Program-made: the position numbers and the translations under genes
The notes under the pieces: generated by a model
The model's input: the letters and a program-made list of their open reading frames with translations, nothing else
What the model was told of the DNA's origin: nothing
Database searches by the model: none
Part shown: positions 8,829 to 17,752 of the stretch, piece after piece
How the letters are laid out: every line of letters starts with the position of its first letter
Position numbering within the stretch: the stretch's first letter is position 1
Assembly (NCBI RefSeq): GCF_024160145.1
Contig: NZ_JAMYWQ010000007.1
Coordinates: 1 to 64,000 of the forward strand
Source of the DNA: Serratia nevei
GTDB lineage: Bacteria; Pseudomonadota; Gammaproteobacteria; Enterobacterales; Enterobacteriaceae
Direction of reading: 5' to 3'
Length of the DNA stretch: 64,000 bases

Positions 8829-10139
8829 TTAGCTGTGTGAAGGTGTTTTCTTACCGCCGCGTTCGGCGATCAGGGCAATCAGGAACAGGGCGCCGATAAG
8901 ATCGAAGAAGCCCATGGCGATGAACAGCGGGTTGAAGCCGATAGTGTCGGATACCGCGCCGATCAGCAGCGTGAACAGGAAGCTGGCGATCCAGGCGCTG
9001 GAGCCGCGCATGCCGTTGACCGTCGCCATCTGGTTTTTATCGAACGACTCCACCACCAGCGCGCTGAGCATGCAGGAGATCACCTGGTGGCCGAAGCCGC
9101 CGATCGAGATCAGCGCGATCGCCACATAGGGATCTTGAGCGATCGCCACGAACGCCAGCGACACCATCAGAAAAGCGCCGGTCACCGAGCTGGCGACCAC
9201 CGAGTTGACGCGGCTGCAGCCGAACCATTTGCGGTACAGGGTGGTGAGATAGCCGCTGGCGACGCTGCCGATATCCGCCGCCAGGAACGGCAGCCAGGCG
9301 AACATCGCGATCTGTTTCAGATCCATGCCACGTTCGGTGGCCAGGTACAGCGGCACCCAGAAGCTAAAGACCGCCCAGGCCGGCTCGGCGAGAAAGGCCG
9401 GGATGGCGATGCCGTAAAATTTCTTGTTCTTGCACAGGCTGGCCAGCGAGGTAAGGAACGGCAGCTTCGGCAGCACCGGTTCGTTGTCTTCACGGATCAG
9501 ATCCAGCTCTTGCTGGCTGAGGTTCGGGTGTTGCTGCGGCGAGTGGTAGAACAGCCACCACAGCACTACCCAGATCAGCGCCAGCCCGCCGGAGAACAGG
9601 AAGGCGCCCTGCCAGCCGAAGGAGACGTGAGCGATGACGATGATCGGCGGTGCCAGCATGGCGCCGATGGAGAAACCGACGCCCGCCCAGCCGGCGGCGA
9701 TCGGCCGCTCCTTCTTCGGGAACCAGTCGGAGATCGCCTTGGCGTTGGCCGGGGTGGCCGCCGCCTCCGCGCCCCCCATGAAGAAGCGCAGAATGGCCAG
9801 TTGCAGCCAACTGCCGGCGCCAGCGTGCAGCATGCATACCACCGCCCAAATGCCGGCGCAGATCAGAAAGCCCATCTTCAGGCCGATAACGTCGATCAGC
9901 CAGCCACAGATCGGCTGAAACACCGTGTAGGCCAGTTGGAACGACGCCACCACCCAGGCATATTGCTCGGTGCTCATGTTGAGGCTGGTTTTCAGCTCCG
10001 GCGCCAGAATGCCCAGCGAGTTGCGGGTGATGTAGTTGACCGTGACGCCCAGCAAGAACAGCGCCAGCATCCACCAGCGCAGCGATTTGAACTTGCGCCG
10101 GCCGCTCTGCGCGACCGCCTGATTGATCTCCACACTCAT
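8829..10139 (-). CDS. MFS transporter, hexuronate/ExuT-like
   Basis: This 436-aa inner-membrane transporter of the major facilitator superfamily has about 12 hydrophobic segments. Several stretches resemble E. coli ExuT (anion:cation symporter family), for example TRNSLGILAPEL in the first loop, SDWFPKKERPIAAGW after TM4 and the AEPAW block in the middle. It is the first gene of the operon with the GH31 glycosidase and probably imports that enzyme's substrate, possibly an acidic or glycosylated sugar. The LacI-type repressor gene is divergent across a 358-bp intergenic region. The exact substrate cannot be read from the sequence. Confidence 0.85.
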   Translation of the reverse strand: MSVEINQAVAQSGRRKFKSLRWWMLALFLLGVTVNYITRNSLGILAPELKTSLNMSTEQYAWVVASFQLAYTVFQPICGWLIDVIGLKMGFLICAGIWAVVCMLHAGAGSWLQLAILRFFMGGAEAAATPANAKAISDWFPKKERPIAAGWAGVGFSIGAMLAPPIIVIAHVSFGWQGAFLFSGGLALIWVVLWWLFYHSPQQHPNLSQQELDLIREDNEPVLPKLPFLTSLASLCKNKKFYGIAIPAFLAEPAWAVFSFWVPLYLATERGMDLKQIAMFAWLPFLAADIGSVASGYLTTLYRKWFGCSRVNSVVASSVTGAFLMVSLAFVAIAQDPYVAIALISIGGFGHQVISCMLSALVVESFDKNQMATVNGMRGSSAWIASFLFTLLIGAVSDTIGFNPLFIAMGFFDLIGALFLIALIAERGGKKTPSHS

Positions 10140-10326
10140 CGGTTCTCTCCCCGCGGCCGCCGGTTACGGCGACACGCGTTTTGGTAGGGTACGTTGTGCT
10201 ATCAAACAAGGGGCGGTGAAAACGGGTCAGCGCCGTATCGCCAGCCGACAAACAATCACAACCCCATGATTTATTTTTTGTTTTCTTTTTCTTACACCGT
10301 TAAAATTGGACTGACAGGTTGCCAAA

Positions 10327-10471
10327 ATTGGTGTGCCAATGCAGACTACTCAGCGAGAGCGCGCAGCGAAACGGGGTTTTTTGCAAAGATTTTCACGGGT
10401 GGGTGAAAAAATAATCATAATGACCGGGAAAACCGGTCGAGATGCTGAAAATCGCGGTGAAAATATTCTCA
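10327..10471. promoter_or_regulatory. Candidate operators in the MFS-lacI intergenic region
   Basis: The 358-bp AT-richer gap between the divergent genes holds three inverted repeats. They are ATTGG-TGTG-CCAAT (10327-10340), GACCGG-GAAAA-CCGGTC (10422-10438) and the near-palindrome TGAAAATATTCTCA (10458-10471). The last is most like a LacI-family operator in size. It lies about 27 bp before the regulator start, as expected for autoregulation. Which repeat is bound is not known. Confidence 0.4.
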
Positions 10472-10497
10472 TGGACGAATTTGAAGGAGATCACAAA

Positions 10498-11580
10498 ATG
10501 AACGGAAAGCTGAAAATCCAGGAGATCGCCCGCCAAACCGGGCTATCGATCAGCACCGTTTCCCGCGTGCTGGCAGGCAAGGCCAACACCAGCGCCGAGG
10601 CGCGCCGCAAGGTGCTGGACTGTGCGCAGCAAAACGGCATTCTGCAGGGCATTTCCAGCGGCCGGCTGATGCTGAACAACGTGATGGTGTTCGCGCCGCA
10701 GCGCGCGTTCGACGTACGCACCGACATCTTCTACTACAAAGTCATTCAGGGCATCGCCACCGCGCTGATGGAGCACGAGGTGCGCATCCGCTACTGCGGG
10801 CTGGAAGAGCAGCACAGCGACGGCGCGCTGTTTCTGGAGAAGATGAGCGATCCGCACACCGAAGCGGCGCTGATCATCGGCATCGACGACGAGCACATCC
10901 ACACCCTGGCCGCCGACCTGCACAAGCCCTGTGTGCTGATCAACAGCGGCGATCGGCAGATGCGGCTGGACAGCGTCTCGCCGGATCATCAGCTGATCGG
11001 CGACTACTCTGCCAGCTACCTGTTCCAGCAGGGACACAGCCATATCCTCAATCTGCAGTGTCTGCGCCGCCACACCATGGAGCTGCGGCTGGCGGGCATC
11101 CGGCAGGCCTACGCCCGGCATCATTTGCCGTTCGACGACGGCCGCCATCTGGTCACCACCTCCGGCTTCGGCAGCGAAGAGGCCGAGCAGGCGCTGACCA
11201 CTTATCTCGACGGCATCCGCGGCCACTCGCCGCTGCCGACGGCGATCCTGGCCGGCGGCGACTATATGGCGGTCGGGGCGGTCAAGGCGCTCAACAAGCG
11301 TGGGCTGAGCGTGCCGGGCGACGTCTCGGTGATGAGCACCGACGGTTTCAACCTGGTGGAAATCCACGATGTGCCGCTGACCTCGGTGCAGGTGCCGCGC
11401 GACGAGCTGGGCTACGAGGCGATCCAGCTGCTGCAGAGGCGCATGCTGCGCGCCGACGCGCCACCGTGCAATCTGTTGCTGCACGGCCGGCTGGCGGTGC
11501 GCGCCTCGGTGCGGCGCATCAGCCCGCACAAGACCGCGCCGGCGGTGAGCACGCATGACCACAGGCTTTATGACGAGTAG
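10498..11580 (+). CDS. LacI-family transcriptional regulator
   Basis: This 360-aa repressor is probably the local regulator of the divergent MFS-GH31 operon. The N-terminal helix-turn-helix reads KIQEIARQTGLSISTVSRVL, the LacI signature, followed by the hinge region. The rest is a periplasmic-binding-protein-like effector domain containing TAILAGGDYMAVGAVKAL and the VSVMSTDGFN box. I chose the ATG at 10498 because AAGGAGA (10484-10490) precedes it at good spacing and the HTH then starts at residue 4. An open frame runs upstream to 10333 but shows no family features. The effector sugar is unknown. Confidence 0.93.
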   Translation: MNGKLKIQEIARQTGLSISTVSRVLAGKANTSAEARRKVLDCAQQNGILQGISSGRLMLNNVMVFAPQRAFDVRTDIFYYKVIQGIATALMEHEVRIRYCGLEEQHSDGALFLEKMSDPHTEAALIIGIDDEHIHTLAADLHKPCVLINSGDRQMRLDSVSPDHQLIGDYSASYLFQQGHSHILNLQCLRRHTMELRLAGIRQAYARHHLPFDDGRHLVTTSGFGSEEAEQALTTYLDGIRGHSPLPTAILAGGDYMAVGAVKALNKRGLSVPGDVSVMSTDGFNLVEIHDVPLTSVQVPRDELGYEAIQLLQRRMLRADAPPCNLLLHGRLAVRASVRRISPHKTAPAVSTHDHRLYDE

Positions 11581-11642
11581 ACTACACTTAGGCACAGTGC
11601 ATTCATTCGATGAGGTAAAAATTTTGCCTAAGGAGAGCCACT

Positions 11643-12668
11643 ATGCCAGCCCAGCGCATGCGTTCCGTCATTCCTCCCTACATGCTGCGCCGCATCATTG
11701 AACACGGCAACGCCCCGCAGCGCGACTGCGCGCTGCACACGCTGAACCACGTGCAAAGCCTGCTCGGCAACAAGCCGCTGCGTTCGCCGACCGAGAAAAA
11801 CGCCCGAGCCGGCGAAGCGCTGCGCGATATCTACGACGCCCAAAACGGCACCCAACTGCCCGGCAAACAGGTGCGTAAAGAGGGCCAACCCAGCAACCAC
11901 GACGTGGCGGTGGACGAAGCCTACGACTATCTCGGCGTCACCTACAATTTCTTCTGGCAGGCCTACCGCCGCAATTCGCTGGATAACCAGGGGCTACCGC
12001 TGGTCGGCAGCGTACACTACGGCAAGGAGTACCAGAACGCCTTCTGGAACGGCCAGCAAATGGTGTTCGGCGACGGCGACGGCGAGATCTTCAACCGTTT
12101 CACCATCGCCATCGACGTGGTTGGCCACGAGCTGGCGCACGGCGTGACCGAGAGCGAAGCCGGGCTGATCTACTACCAGCAGTCCGGGGCGCTCAACGAG
12201 TCGCTGTCCGACGTGTTCGGCTCGCTGGTCAAGCAGTTCCACCTGCAGCAAACCGCCGATAAAGCCGACTGGTTGATCGGCGCCGGGCTGCTCGCCAAGG
12301 GCATCAAAGGCCAAGGGCTGCGTTCGATGTCGGCACCCGGCACCGCCTACGACGATCCGCTGCTGGGCAAAGATCCGCAGCCCGCCAGCATGAAGGATTA
12401 TATCCAGACCAAGGAAGACAACGGCGGCGTGCACCTCAATTCCGGCATCCCCAACCGCGCTTTCTACCTGGCGGCGACGGCGCTGGGCGGCTTCGCCTGG
12501 GAGAAAGCCGGCTACGTCTGGTATGACACGGTGTGCGACAAAGCGCTGCCGCAAAACGCCGACTTCGCCACCTTCGCCCGCACCACGGTGAAACATGCGC
12601 TAGCGCGTTTCGACCAGAGCGTAGCGGACAAGGTGCAGCAAGCCTGGCATCAGGTGGGGGTGGAATAA
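11643..12668 (+). CDS. Protealysin, thermolysin-like (M4) metalloprotease
   Basis: This zinc metalloprotease of 341 aa matches the length and architecture of Serratia protealysin. It has no classical signal peptide. The short propeptide (about 1-50) contains the PPY motif (residues 11-13), the PPL-type mark of protealysin-like precursors. The zinc site is HELAH (162-166, catalytic Glu163) with the third ligand Glu186 in the ALNESLSD helix. AAGGAGA precedes the ATG. The stop overlaps the start of the emfourin gene (TAATG), so protease and inhibitor are translationally coupled. Published work on Serratia protealysin links it to cleavage of actin and OmpX and to invasion. Confidence 0.95.
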   Translation: MPAQRMRSVIPPYMLRRIIEHGNAPQRDCALHTLNHVQSLLGNKPLRSPTEKNARAGEALRDIYDAQNGTQLPGKQVRKEGQPSNHDVAVDEAYDYLGVTYNFFWQAYRRNSLDNQGLPLVGSVHYGKEYQNAFWNGQQMVFGDGDGEIFNRFTIAIDVVGHELAHGVTESEAGLIYYQQSGALNESLSDVFGSLVKQFHLQQTADKADWLIGAGLLAKGIKGQGLRSMSAPGTAYDDPLLGKDPQPASMKDYIQTKEDNGGVHLNSGIPNRAFYLAATALGGFAWEKAGYVWYDTVCDKALPQNADFATFARTTVKHALARFDQSVADKVQQAWHQVGVE

Positions 12669-13009
12669 TGAAACCGCTGCCGACGCTCAATCAGGATACG
12701 GTCATTGAGCTGGCGCGCGAGGGAGGCTTCGCCTACATTCCCAAACTGGCGGGCCAGCGCCGCATCGCGCTGGCCGATATCACGCCGGAGCAGCGGCAGC
12801 GCCTGAATCAGTTGCTGAACCAGACGCTGCCCTATGCGCAGGAAGAAGGCCAGCCCACCTCCCCCGGCTGCGGTGACCAGCGCTACTACCGCGTGCAAAT
12901 CAACTACACCAGCCCCACCCTAAGCACTGAGATCGTGCTGTTAATCCCGGAAAGCAGCGCGCCGCAGGCGCTGGTGGATCTGTGGAAAACCGGTCAGGTG
13001 GATGAGTGA
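12668..13009 (+). CDS. Emfourin, proteinaceous inhibitor of protealysin
   Basis: This 113-aa protein corresponds to emfourin (M4in), described in Serratia proteamaculans as a specific inhibitor of M4 proteases encoded directly behind protealysin. It has no signal peptide or membrane segment, so it is expected in the cytoplasm with the protease precursor. Its ATG shares one base with the protealysin stop. The C-terminal half (RYYRVQINYTSP, STEIVLLIPESS) is the beta-rich part typical of the family. It ends 4 bp before the converging yfgJ stop, leaving no room for a terminator. Confidence 0.92.
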   Translation: MKPLPTLNQDTVIELAREGGFAYIPKLAGQRRIALADITPEQRQRLNQLLNQTLPYAQEEGQPTSPGCGDQRYYRVQINYTSPTLSTEIVLLIPESSAPQALVDLWKTGQVDE

Positions 13010-13013
13010 GGGC

Positions 13014-13235
13014 TTACAGCGGCTGATAGCTGAAATTCACCCGTTTTTTGGAGATCAGCCCGTGCCCGTTCTGGCACAGGTAATCCACCGCCCCGCAGGC
13101 TTTCAACTCTTGCAGCGGCTGCCCGCACGCCGGGCAGCTCGCCAGCTGCCGATAATCGCGGAGGCAGGCTTCACAATGGTAGTGACCCGCTACCCACTTC
13201 ATGGTCTGACTGCATTGCGGACAGTGCGCTTCCAT
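13014..13235 (-). CDS. yfgJ: Zinc-ribbon protein YfgJ
   Basis: This 73-aa protein is of unknown function. It has paired zinc-ribbon cysteines: CPQC near the N terminus, then CEAC, CPAC and a final CQNGHG. The block LKACGAVDYLCQNGHGLISK is nearly the same as in E. coli YfgJ, which sits between der and xseA there too. It follows the AEC permease gene by 12 bp on the same strand. Here the xseA side has been displaced by the accessory block 6451-13009. Confidence 0.92.
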   Translation of the reverse strand: MEAHCPQCSQTMKWVAGHYHCEACLRDYRQLASCPACGQPLQELKACGAVDYLCQNGHGLISKKRVNFSYQPL

Positions 13236-13247
13236 AACGACTCCAGG

Positions 13248-14204
13248 TTAAATCGCGCCCCATGAGCGCAAGAAATAGATCCCCAACGCGGTGGTGAAGA
13301 ACGAACCGACGGTGGTGATGGCGATAATGTTGGCCGCCAGCGTGGCGTTGCCGCCCATGGCGCGCGTCATCACATAGCTGCCCGAAGCGGTCGGCGTGGC
13401 GGAAAACAGGAAAATAATGCCCAGCGCCGCCCCCTGAAACCCGCACAGCCAGCCGGCCAGCGTCATCAGGCACGGCACCAGAAACAGCTTGGCCACCGAC
13501 GACAGCGCCGCCACGTTGGACGAACGGAACATGGCGCGAAAATCCAGGCTGGCGCCGGTGCACAGCAGCGCCAGCGGCAGCGACAGCGCGGAGATATAGC
13601 TGCCGGTCTGGCGGATCACGGTCGGGATGCCCAGCCCGGTTTGCGCATACAGCAGCCCGCACACCAGGCCGATGATCAGCGGGTTGGTAACGATGCTGCG
13701 CAGCAGCGACAGGTGGCTGATTTTCTTGCCCTGCCCGCCCTGCAGGCTGCGCGTGAGGGTGATAACCGACAGCACGTTGAACAGGATCACCGTCACCGTC
13801 AGGTACAGCGAGGCGAGCGCAATGCCTTCGCTGCCGTAGGCGGTCATGGCATAGGCCAGGCCGACGATGGCGGTATTGGCGCGGAAACCGCCCTGTACGA
13901 ACACCCCGCGCTCACGCGGCTCTTTCACCAGCCACTTGGCGGCCAGCTCCAAGAGCAGGAAGGTCGCCAGCGTGCCGACCGCGCCAAACAGCACCAGCGG
14001 CAGGTTGCCGAGCAGCTGCGGGTGGTTGGTGGCAATGCTGAAAAACAGCAGGCACGGCAGCGCCAGATTGAACACCAGGCGGGTCGCGCCGTCGACAAAG
14101 CGGTCATCCATCAGGCGCCAATGGCGCAGCAGGATCCCCAGCAGCATCATCAACAGATTCGGCACGGTGACGTTGAACGCAAAACTCCAGGTTTCCCAGG
14201 ACAT
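13248..14204 (-). CDS. AEC-family permease (auxin efflux carrier-like)
   Basis: This 318-aa integral membrane protein has about ten hydrophobic segments in two halves, as in the AEC family that includes malonate/MdcF- and YfdV-type carriers. The C-terminal half contains the glycine-rich GSYVMTRAMGGNATLAANIIA stretch common in this family. It is likely a secondary transporter for a small carboxylate, but the substrate is unknown. It is not found between der and yfgJ in E. coli, so it is a local insertion. It appears co-transcribed with yfgJ, downstream of the der terminator. Confidence 0.85.
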   Translation of the reverse strand: MSWETWSFAFNVTVPNLLMMLLGILLRHWRLMDDRFVDGATRLVFNLALPCLLFFSIATNHPQLLGNLPLVLFGAVGTLATFLLLELAAKWLVKEPRERGVFVQGGFRANTAIVGLAYAMTAYGSEGIALASLYLTVTVILFNVLSVITLTRSLQGGQGKKISHLSLLRSIVTNPLIIGLVCGLLYAQTGLGIPTVIRQTGSYISALSLPLALLCTGASLDFRAMFRSSNVAALSSVAKLFLVPCLMTLAGWLCGFQGAALGIIFLFSATPTASGSYVMTRAMGGNATLAANIIAITTVGSFFTTALGIYFLRSWGAI

Positions 14205-14261
14205 GGTGTTCCTTCAGGCAGGCGAGGTAATCTTCAGATAATAAAACGATTTCGGGCCAAT

Positions 14262-14293
14262 AAAAAAGGGGCGCGGCATCACTGCCGCGCCCC
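14262..14293 (-). terminator. Rho-independent terminator of der
   Basis: An 11-bp perfect stem GGGGCGCGGCA / TGCCGCGCCCC with a 4-nt loop is followed by six T residues on the minus strand. It lies 11 bp after the der stop. Confidence 0.9.
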
Positions 14294-14303
14294 TCATGAG
14301 CGA

Positions 14304-15794
14304 TTACTTGCTCTTTTTCAGGTGGCTCATCAGGCGCTTGCGCTTACGCATCTGGGTCGGCGTCAGCAGGTTGCGTTTGCCGGCGAACGGGTTGTCCCCC
14401 TCTTTGAACTGGATGCGGATCGGCGTCCCCATCACGTTCAGCGAGCGGCGGAAGTAGTTCATCAGATAGCGCTTGTACGAATCGGCCAGATCGCTGACCT
14501 GGTTGCCGTGGATCACCACGATCGGCGGGTTGTAACCGCCGGCGTGGGCGTATTTCAGCTTCACGCGGCGGCCGCGCACCAACGGCGGCTGGTGATCGTC
14601 AACCGCCATCTGCATGATTTTGGTCAGCATCGAGGTGTTTACGCGACGAGTTGCGCACTCGTAAGCTTCCTGCACCGATTCGAACAGGTTGCCGACGCCG
14701 CTGCCGTGCAGCGCGGAAATGAAGTGCACGCGCGCGAAGTCGACGAAGCCCAGACGCAGGTCGAGCATCTCTTTCACGTGCTCGCGATCTTCTTCGCTCA
14801 TGCCGTCCCACTTGTTGACCGCAATCACCAGTGAGCGCCCACTATTGAGGATAAAGCCGAGCAGCGAGAGATCCTGATCGGAGATGCCTTCACGCGCGTC
14901 GATCACCAGCAGCACGACGTTGGCGTCTTCAATCGCCTGCAGGGTTTTGATCACCGAGAACTTCTCGACGGTTTCGGTCACCTTGCCGCGTTTACGCACC
15001 CCGGCGGTGTCGATCAGCACGTATTCACGCTCGTCGCGCACCATCGGAATGTAGATGCTGTCGCGGGTGGTGCCCGGCATGTCATACACCACCACGCGCT
15101 CCTCGCCGAGGATGCGGTTAGTGAGCGTAGACTTACCGACGTTCGGGCGACCGACGATCGCCAGCTTGATCGGCAGATCCTGCGGGTTGAACGCTTCTTC
15201 CGGCTCTTCGTCTTCTTCGCCTTCCAGCGTTTCGCCGTTTTGCTCGGCCCAGTAAGCGGCGTTGGCCTCTTCCTCGGTCAGCTCGACGTCTTCCGGTTTT
15301 TCCGGCACAAACGGCACCAGCACGTGTTCGATCAGTTGGGTCACGCCACGGCCGTGAGAAGCGGCGATAGCGAACACTTCGCCCAGGCCGAGCGAGTAGA
15401 AATCGGCGGTGGCGGTGTCCGGATCCAGACCGTCGGTCTTGTTGGCCACCAGGAAGGTCGCCTTCTGGCGGCTGCGCAGGTGCTGGGCGATGCCCTGATC
15501 CGCCGGCATCAGGCCGGCGCGGGCATCGACCATGAACAGCACGATGTCCGCCTCTTCGATCGCCAGCAGCGACTGACCGGCCATGCGCGTTTCGACGCCG
15601 TCTTCGGTGCCGTCGATACCGCCGGTATCGACGATGATGAATTCATTGCCTTCGATTTCAGCACGACCATACTTGCGGTCACGCGTCAGCCCCGGGAAAT
15701 CCGCCACCAGCGCATCGCGCGTATGGGTTAAACGGTTGAACAAGGTGGATTTACCCACATTCGGGCGCCCGACCAGCGCGACGACAGGTATCAT
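14304..15794 (-). CDS. der: Ribosome-associated GTPase Der (EngA)
   Basis: Der is an essential double GTPase needed for maturation of the 50S ribosomal subunit. The 496-aa protein has two complete G domains, each beginning with GRPNVGKST (near residues 9 and 212). They are separated by an acidic linker ([10 protein letters not shown]) and followed by a C-terminal KH-like domain with a basic tail. It lies downstream of bamB, as in E. coli, but a hairpin terminator sits between them, so it probably has its own promoter as well. Confidence 0.97.
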   Translation of the reverse strand: MIPVVALVGRPNVGKSTLFNRLTHTRDALVADFPGLTRDRKYGRAEIEGNEFIIVDTGGIDGTEDGVETRMAGQSLLAIEEADIVLFMVDARAGLMPADQGIAQHLRSRQKATFLVANKTDGLDPDTATADFYSLGLGEVFAIAASHGRGVTQLIEHVLVPFVPEKPEDVELTEEEANAAYWAEQNGETLEGEEDEEPEEAFNPQDLPIKLAIVGRPNVGKSTLTNRILGEERVVVYDMPGTTRDSIYIPMVRDEREYVLIDTAGVRKRGKVTETVEKFSVIKTLQAIEDANVVLLVIDAREGISDQDLSLLGFILNSGRSLVIAVNKWDGMSEEDREHVKEMLDLRLGFVDFARVHFISALHGSGVGNLFESVQEAYECATRRVNTSMLTKIMQMAVDDHQPPLVRGRRVKLKYAHAGGYNPPIVVIHGNQVSDLADSYKRYLMNYFRRSLNVMGTPIRIQFKEGDNPFAGKRNLLTPTQMRKRKRLMSHLKKSK

Positions 15795-15873
15795 TGTTGA
15801 AGCCTCATTACTTAATAATCAATGCGTTACTGCACTGTGGATAGACACCAGCGGTGCAGCTTATAAAAATACG

Positions 15874-15904
15874 AAACGGCCCCTGAACATTCAGGAGCCG
15901 TTTT
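15874..15904 (-). terminator. Terminator between bamB and der
   Basis: The stem pairs AAACGGC with GCCGTTT and CCTGA with TCAGG, with one internal mismatch and a 4-nt loop. A T-rich tail follows on the minus strand. It is also T-tailed on the plus strand. Confidence 0.75.
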
Positions 15905-15925
15905 CAAGCCTTGCGACGAGCGGCG

Positions 15926-17107
15926 TTAGCGGGTGAAAGCGTAAACTTTCCCGCCGCGAGCCTGGATGACCAGCTTGTCGCCGGCCACCATCGGCGCAGA
16001 CAGGAAGCCGGAGCTGTCCACTTCCTGCTGGGCGACAAAACGGCCATCGGTGATGTTGATCCAGTGCAGATAGCCTTCGGCGTCACCGGTCACCAGATAA
16101 CCATTATACATCACCGGCGGCGTCAGGTTGCGGTGCAGCAGATCGCTCTGCGTCCACACGGTCACGCCGCCTTCGGTGCTGAGCGCGACGACGCGGTCGT
16201 TCTGGTCGATCAGGTAGATGCGGCCCGCGTCAACGATAAAATCGTTCACCGAACCCAGCTCGCGTTTCCAGATGATCTGGCCGGAGCGCAGATCGAGCGC
16301 CGTCAGGTTGCCATTGTAACCCAGCGCGTAGACCACGCCGTCAACGATCACCGGCGTGGTGTCCACGTCGTTCAGGCGATCGATTTCGGTTGCGCCACTC
16401 GGCTGAGAAATGCGTTGTTGCCAGATCAGCTGGCCCTGCTGCATCAGCACGGCGCTGACGCGGCCGTTGTCACCGCCGACGATGGCGGCGCCAAAGGCGA
16501 CGGCCGGCGCGGACTCACCGCGCAGCGACAGCGCAGGCATGTCCAGGTTAACCGTCCACTTCACCGCACCGTCGGCTTCGTTCAGCGCCTGCAGCATGCC
16601 GTTGGAGGTGTGCACCAACACCATGCCGTCGCTGACAACCGGACGGGAGATCGCTTCGCCGGCCACTTTGGTCTGCCAGGCGATGGCGCCGTCGGCGGTG
16701 TTCAATGCGTAAACCACCGCTTTTTCGCTGCCGACGTAAACCTTGTCACCCGCGACCGTCAGGCCGCCCGACAGCAGCGCCGACAGGTTGCTGGAGAAGA
16801 AACCGGTCTTCTCGGAGAGGTTGACCTTCCACTTCTCGTTGCCGCTGTCAGCGTCCATCGCTTTCACGATGCCGAAGCGATCGGCGGCGTAAATGGTGCT
16901 GTCCTGATAGGCCGGACGCAGGTGGGAGTAATACTCACCGATGCCGTCGCCCACCGAGGTGCTCCACGCCTTGTTCGGCGTAAACTGATTTTCAACTTTC
17001 GGCAACGGCGACATGGTAACCACGTCTTCTTCGCTGTTAAACAGCGAGCAACCACTCAGCAAGGCAGCGGAAACCAGTCCGACCAAGAGTGTTTTACGCA
17101 ATTGCAT
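15926..17107 (-). CDS. bamB: Outer-membrane assembly lipoprotein BamB
   Basis: BamB is the beta-propeller lipoprotein of the Bam complex that inserts outer-membrane beta-barrel proteins. The 393-aa protein starts with a lipoprotein signal and the lipobox LLSGC (Cys20). The rest is made of PQQ/WD-like repeats such as VYVGSEKAVVYALNTADG. It lies 11 bp after yfgM, within the rodZ-ispG-hisS-yfgM-bamB gene string conserved from E. coli. Confidence 0.97.
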   Translation of the reverse strand: MQLRKTLLVGLVSAALLSGCSLFNSEEDVVTMSPLPKVENQFTPNKAWSTSVGDGIGEYYSHLRPAYQDSTIYAADRFGIVKAMDADSGNEKWKVNLSEKTGFFSSNLSALLSGGLTVAGDKVYVGSEKAVVYALNTADGAIAWQTKVAGEAISRPVVSDGMVLVHTSNGMLQALNEADGAVKWTVNLDMPALSLRGESAPAVAFGAAIVGGDNGRVSAVLMQQGQLIWQQRISQPSGATEIDRLNDVDTTPVIVDGVVYALGYNGNLTALDLRSGQIIWKRELGSVNDFIVDAGRIYLIDQNDRVVALSTEGGVTVWTQSDLLHRNLTPPVMYNGYLVTGDAEGYLHWINITDGRFVAQQEVDSSGFLSAPMVAGDKLVIQARGGKVYAFTR

Positions 17108-17118
17108 GGGAATTCCCC

Positions 17119-17739
17119 TTAGCTGGACAAGTTATTCAATTTCATGCGCAGCAGAACCTGCAGCGCCTGAGAAGCGTTGGACTCAATGCCTTTGCTGTAA
17201 GCTTCACGCGCGCCCTTGGCGTCGCCCTTGGCCACCAGCACATCGCCGCGCACATCCTGCATCATCGCCGCCCAGCCTTCGCCTTTCACGCCATCCAGCG
17301 TTTTCAGCGCGTCATCCAGCTTTTTCTCCTGCAGCTGGACGCGCGCCAGACGCAGGTCGATCATCGCCAACAGGTTGTCGTCTTTGGTCTGGCCCTGTGC
17401 CAGCGCCAATTGCTGTTCCGCCTTGGCGAAATCATTTTGTTCGACAAAGTGTTTGGCCAATTGCAGCGCGGCCAATACGCCGTAGCTGTTGCCGTTAGCC
17501 TGGACAAACTTCTCCGCGGCAGCCACGTCATCCGGCTTGCCGGCCGTCAGACGATCGCTGGCTTCCTGATAGGATTGCGACGCAGCCATCATGTTGGCGT
17601 TTTCATGGCTCTGCCAGTAACGCCAGCCAACCAGGGCACCAATTCCGAGCACCACGCCCACCGCCAGCGCTTTGCCGTTTTCGGCAAAGAACCGACGCAG
17701 TGCGTCGACTTGTTCGTTTTCAGTGGTATAGACTTCCAC
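17119..17739 (-). CDS. yfgM: YfgM, periplasmic TPR protein of the Sec/PpiD translocon
   Basis: This 206-aa protein is anchored in the inner membrane by one segment (about residues 23-45, ALAVGVVLGIGALVGW), with the C-terminal TPR-like part in the periplasm. In E. coli, YfgM associates with PpiD and the SecYEG translocon and helps hand over secreted proteins. It lies 13 bp after hisS and 11 bp before bamB. Confidence 0.94.
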   Translation of the reverse strand: MEVYTTENEQVDALRRFFAENGKALAVGVVLGIGALVGWRYWQSHENANMMAASQSYQEASDRLTAGKPDDVAAAEKFVQANGNSYGVLAALQLAKHFVEQNDFAKAEQQLALAQGQTKDDNLLAMIDLRLARVQLQEKKLDDALKTLDGVKGEGWAAMMQDVRGDVLVAKGDAKGAREAYSKGIESNASQALQVLLRMKLNNLSS

Positions 17740-17752
17740 GGTGTCCTTCTCC

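Noticed and set aside
6745-8832. A 695-codon plus-strand frame opposite the GH31 gene
   Set aside because: It is antisense shadow of a well-supported enzyme, with no ribosome-binding site or domain.
10333-10497. Upstream extension of the LacI regulator by 55 codons
   Set aside because: The extension lacks conservation and would place the HTH far from the N terminus; a strong AAGGAGA lies just before the chosen ATG.
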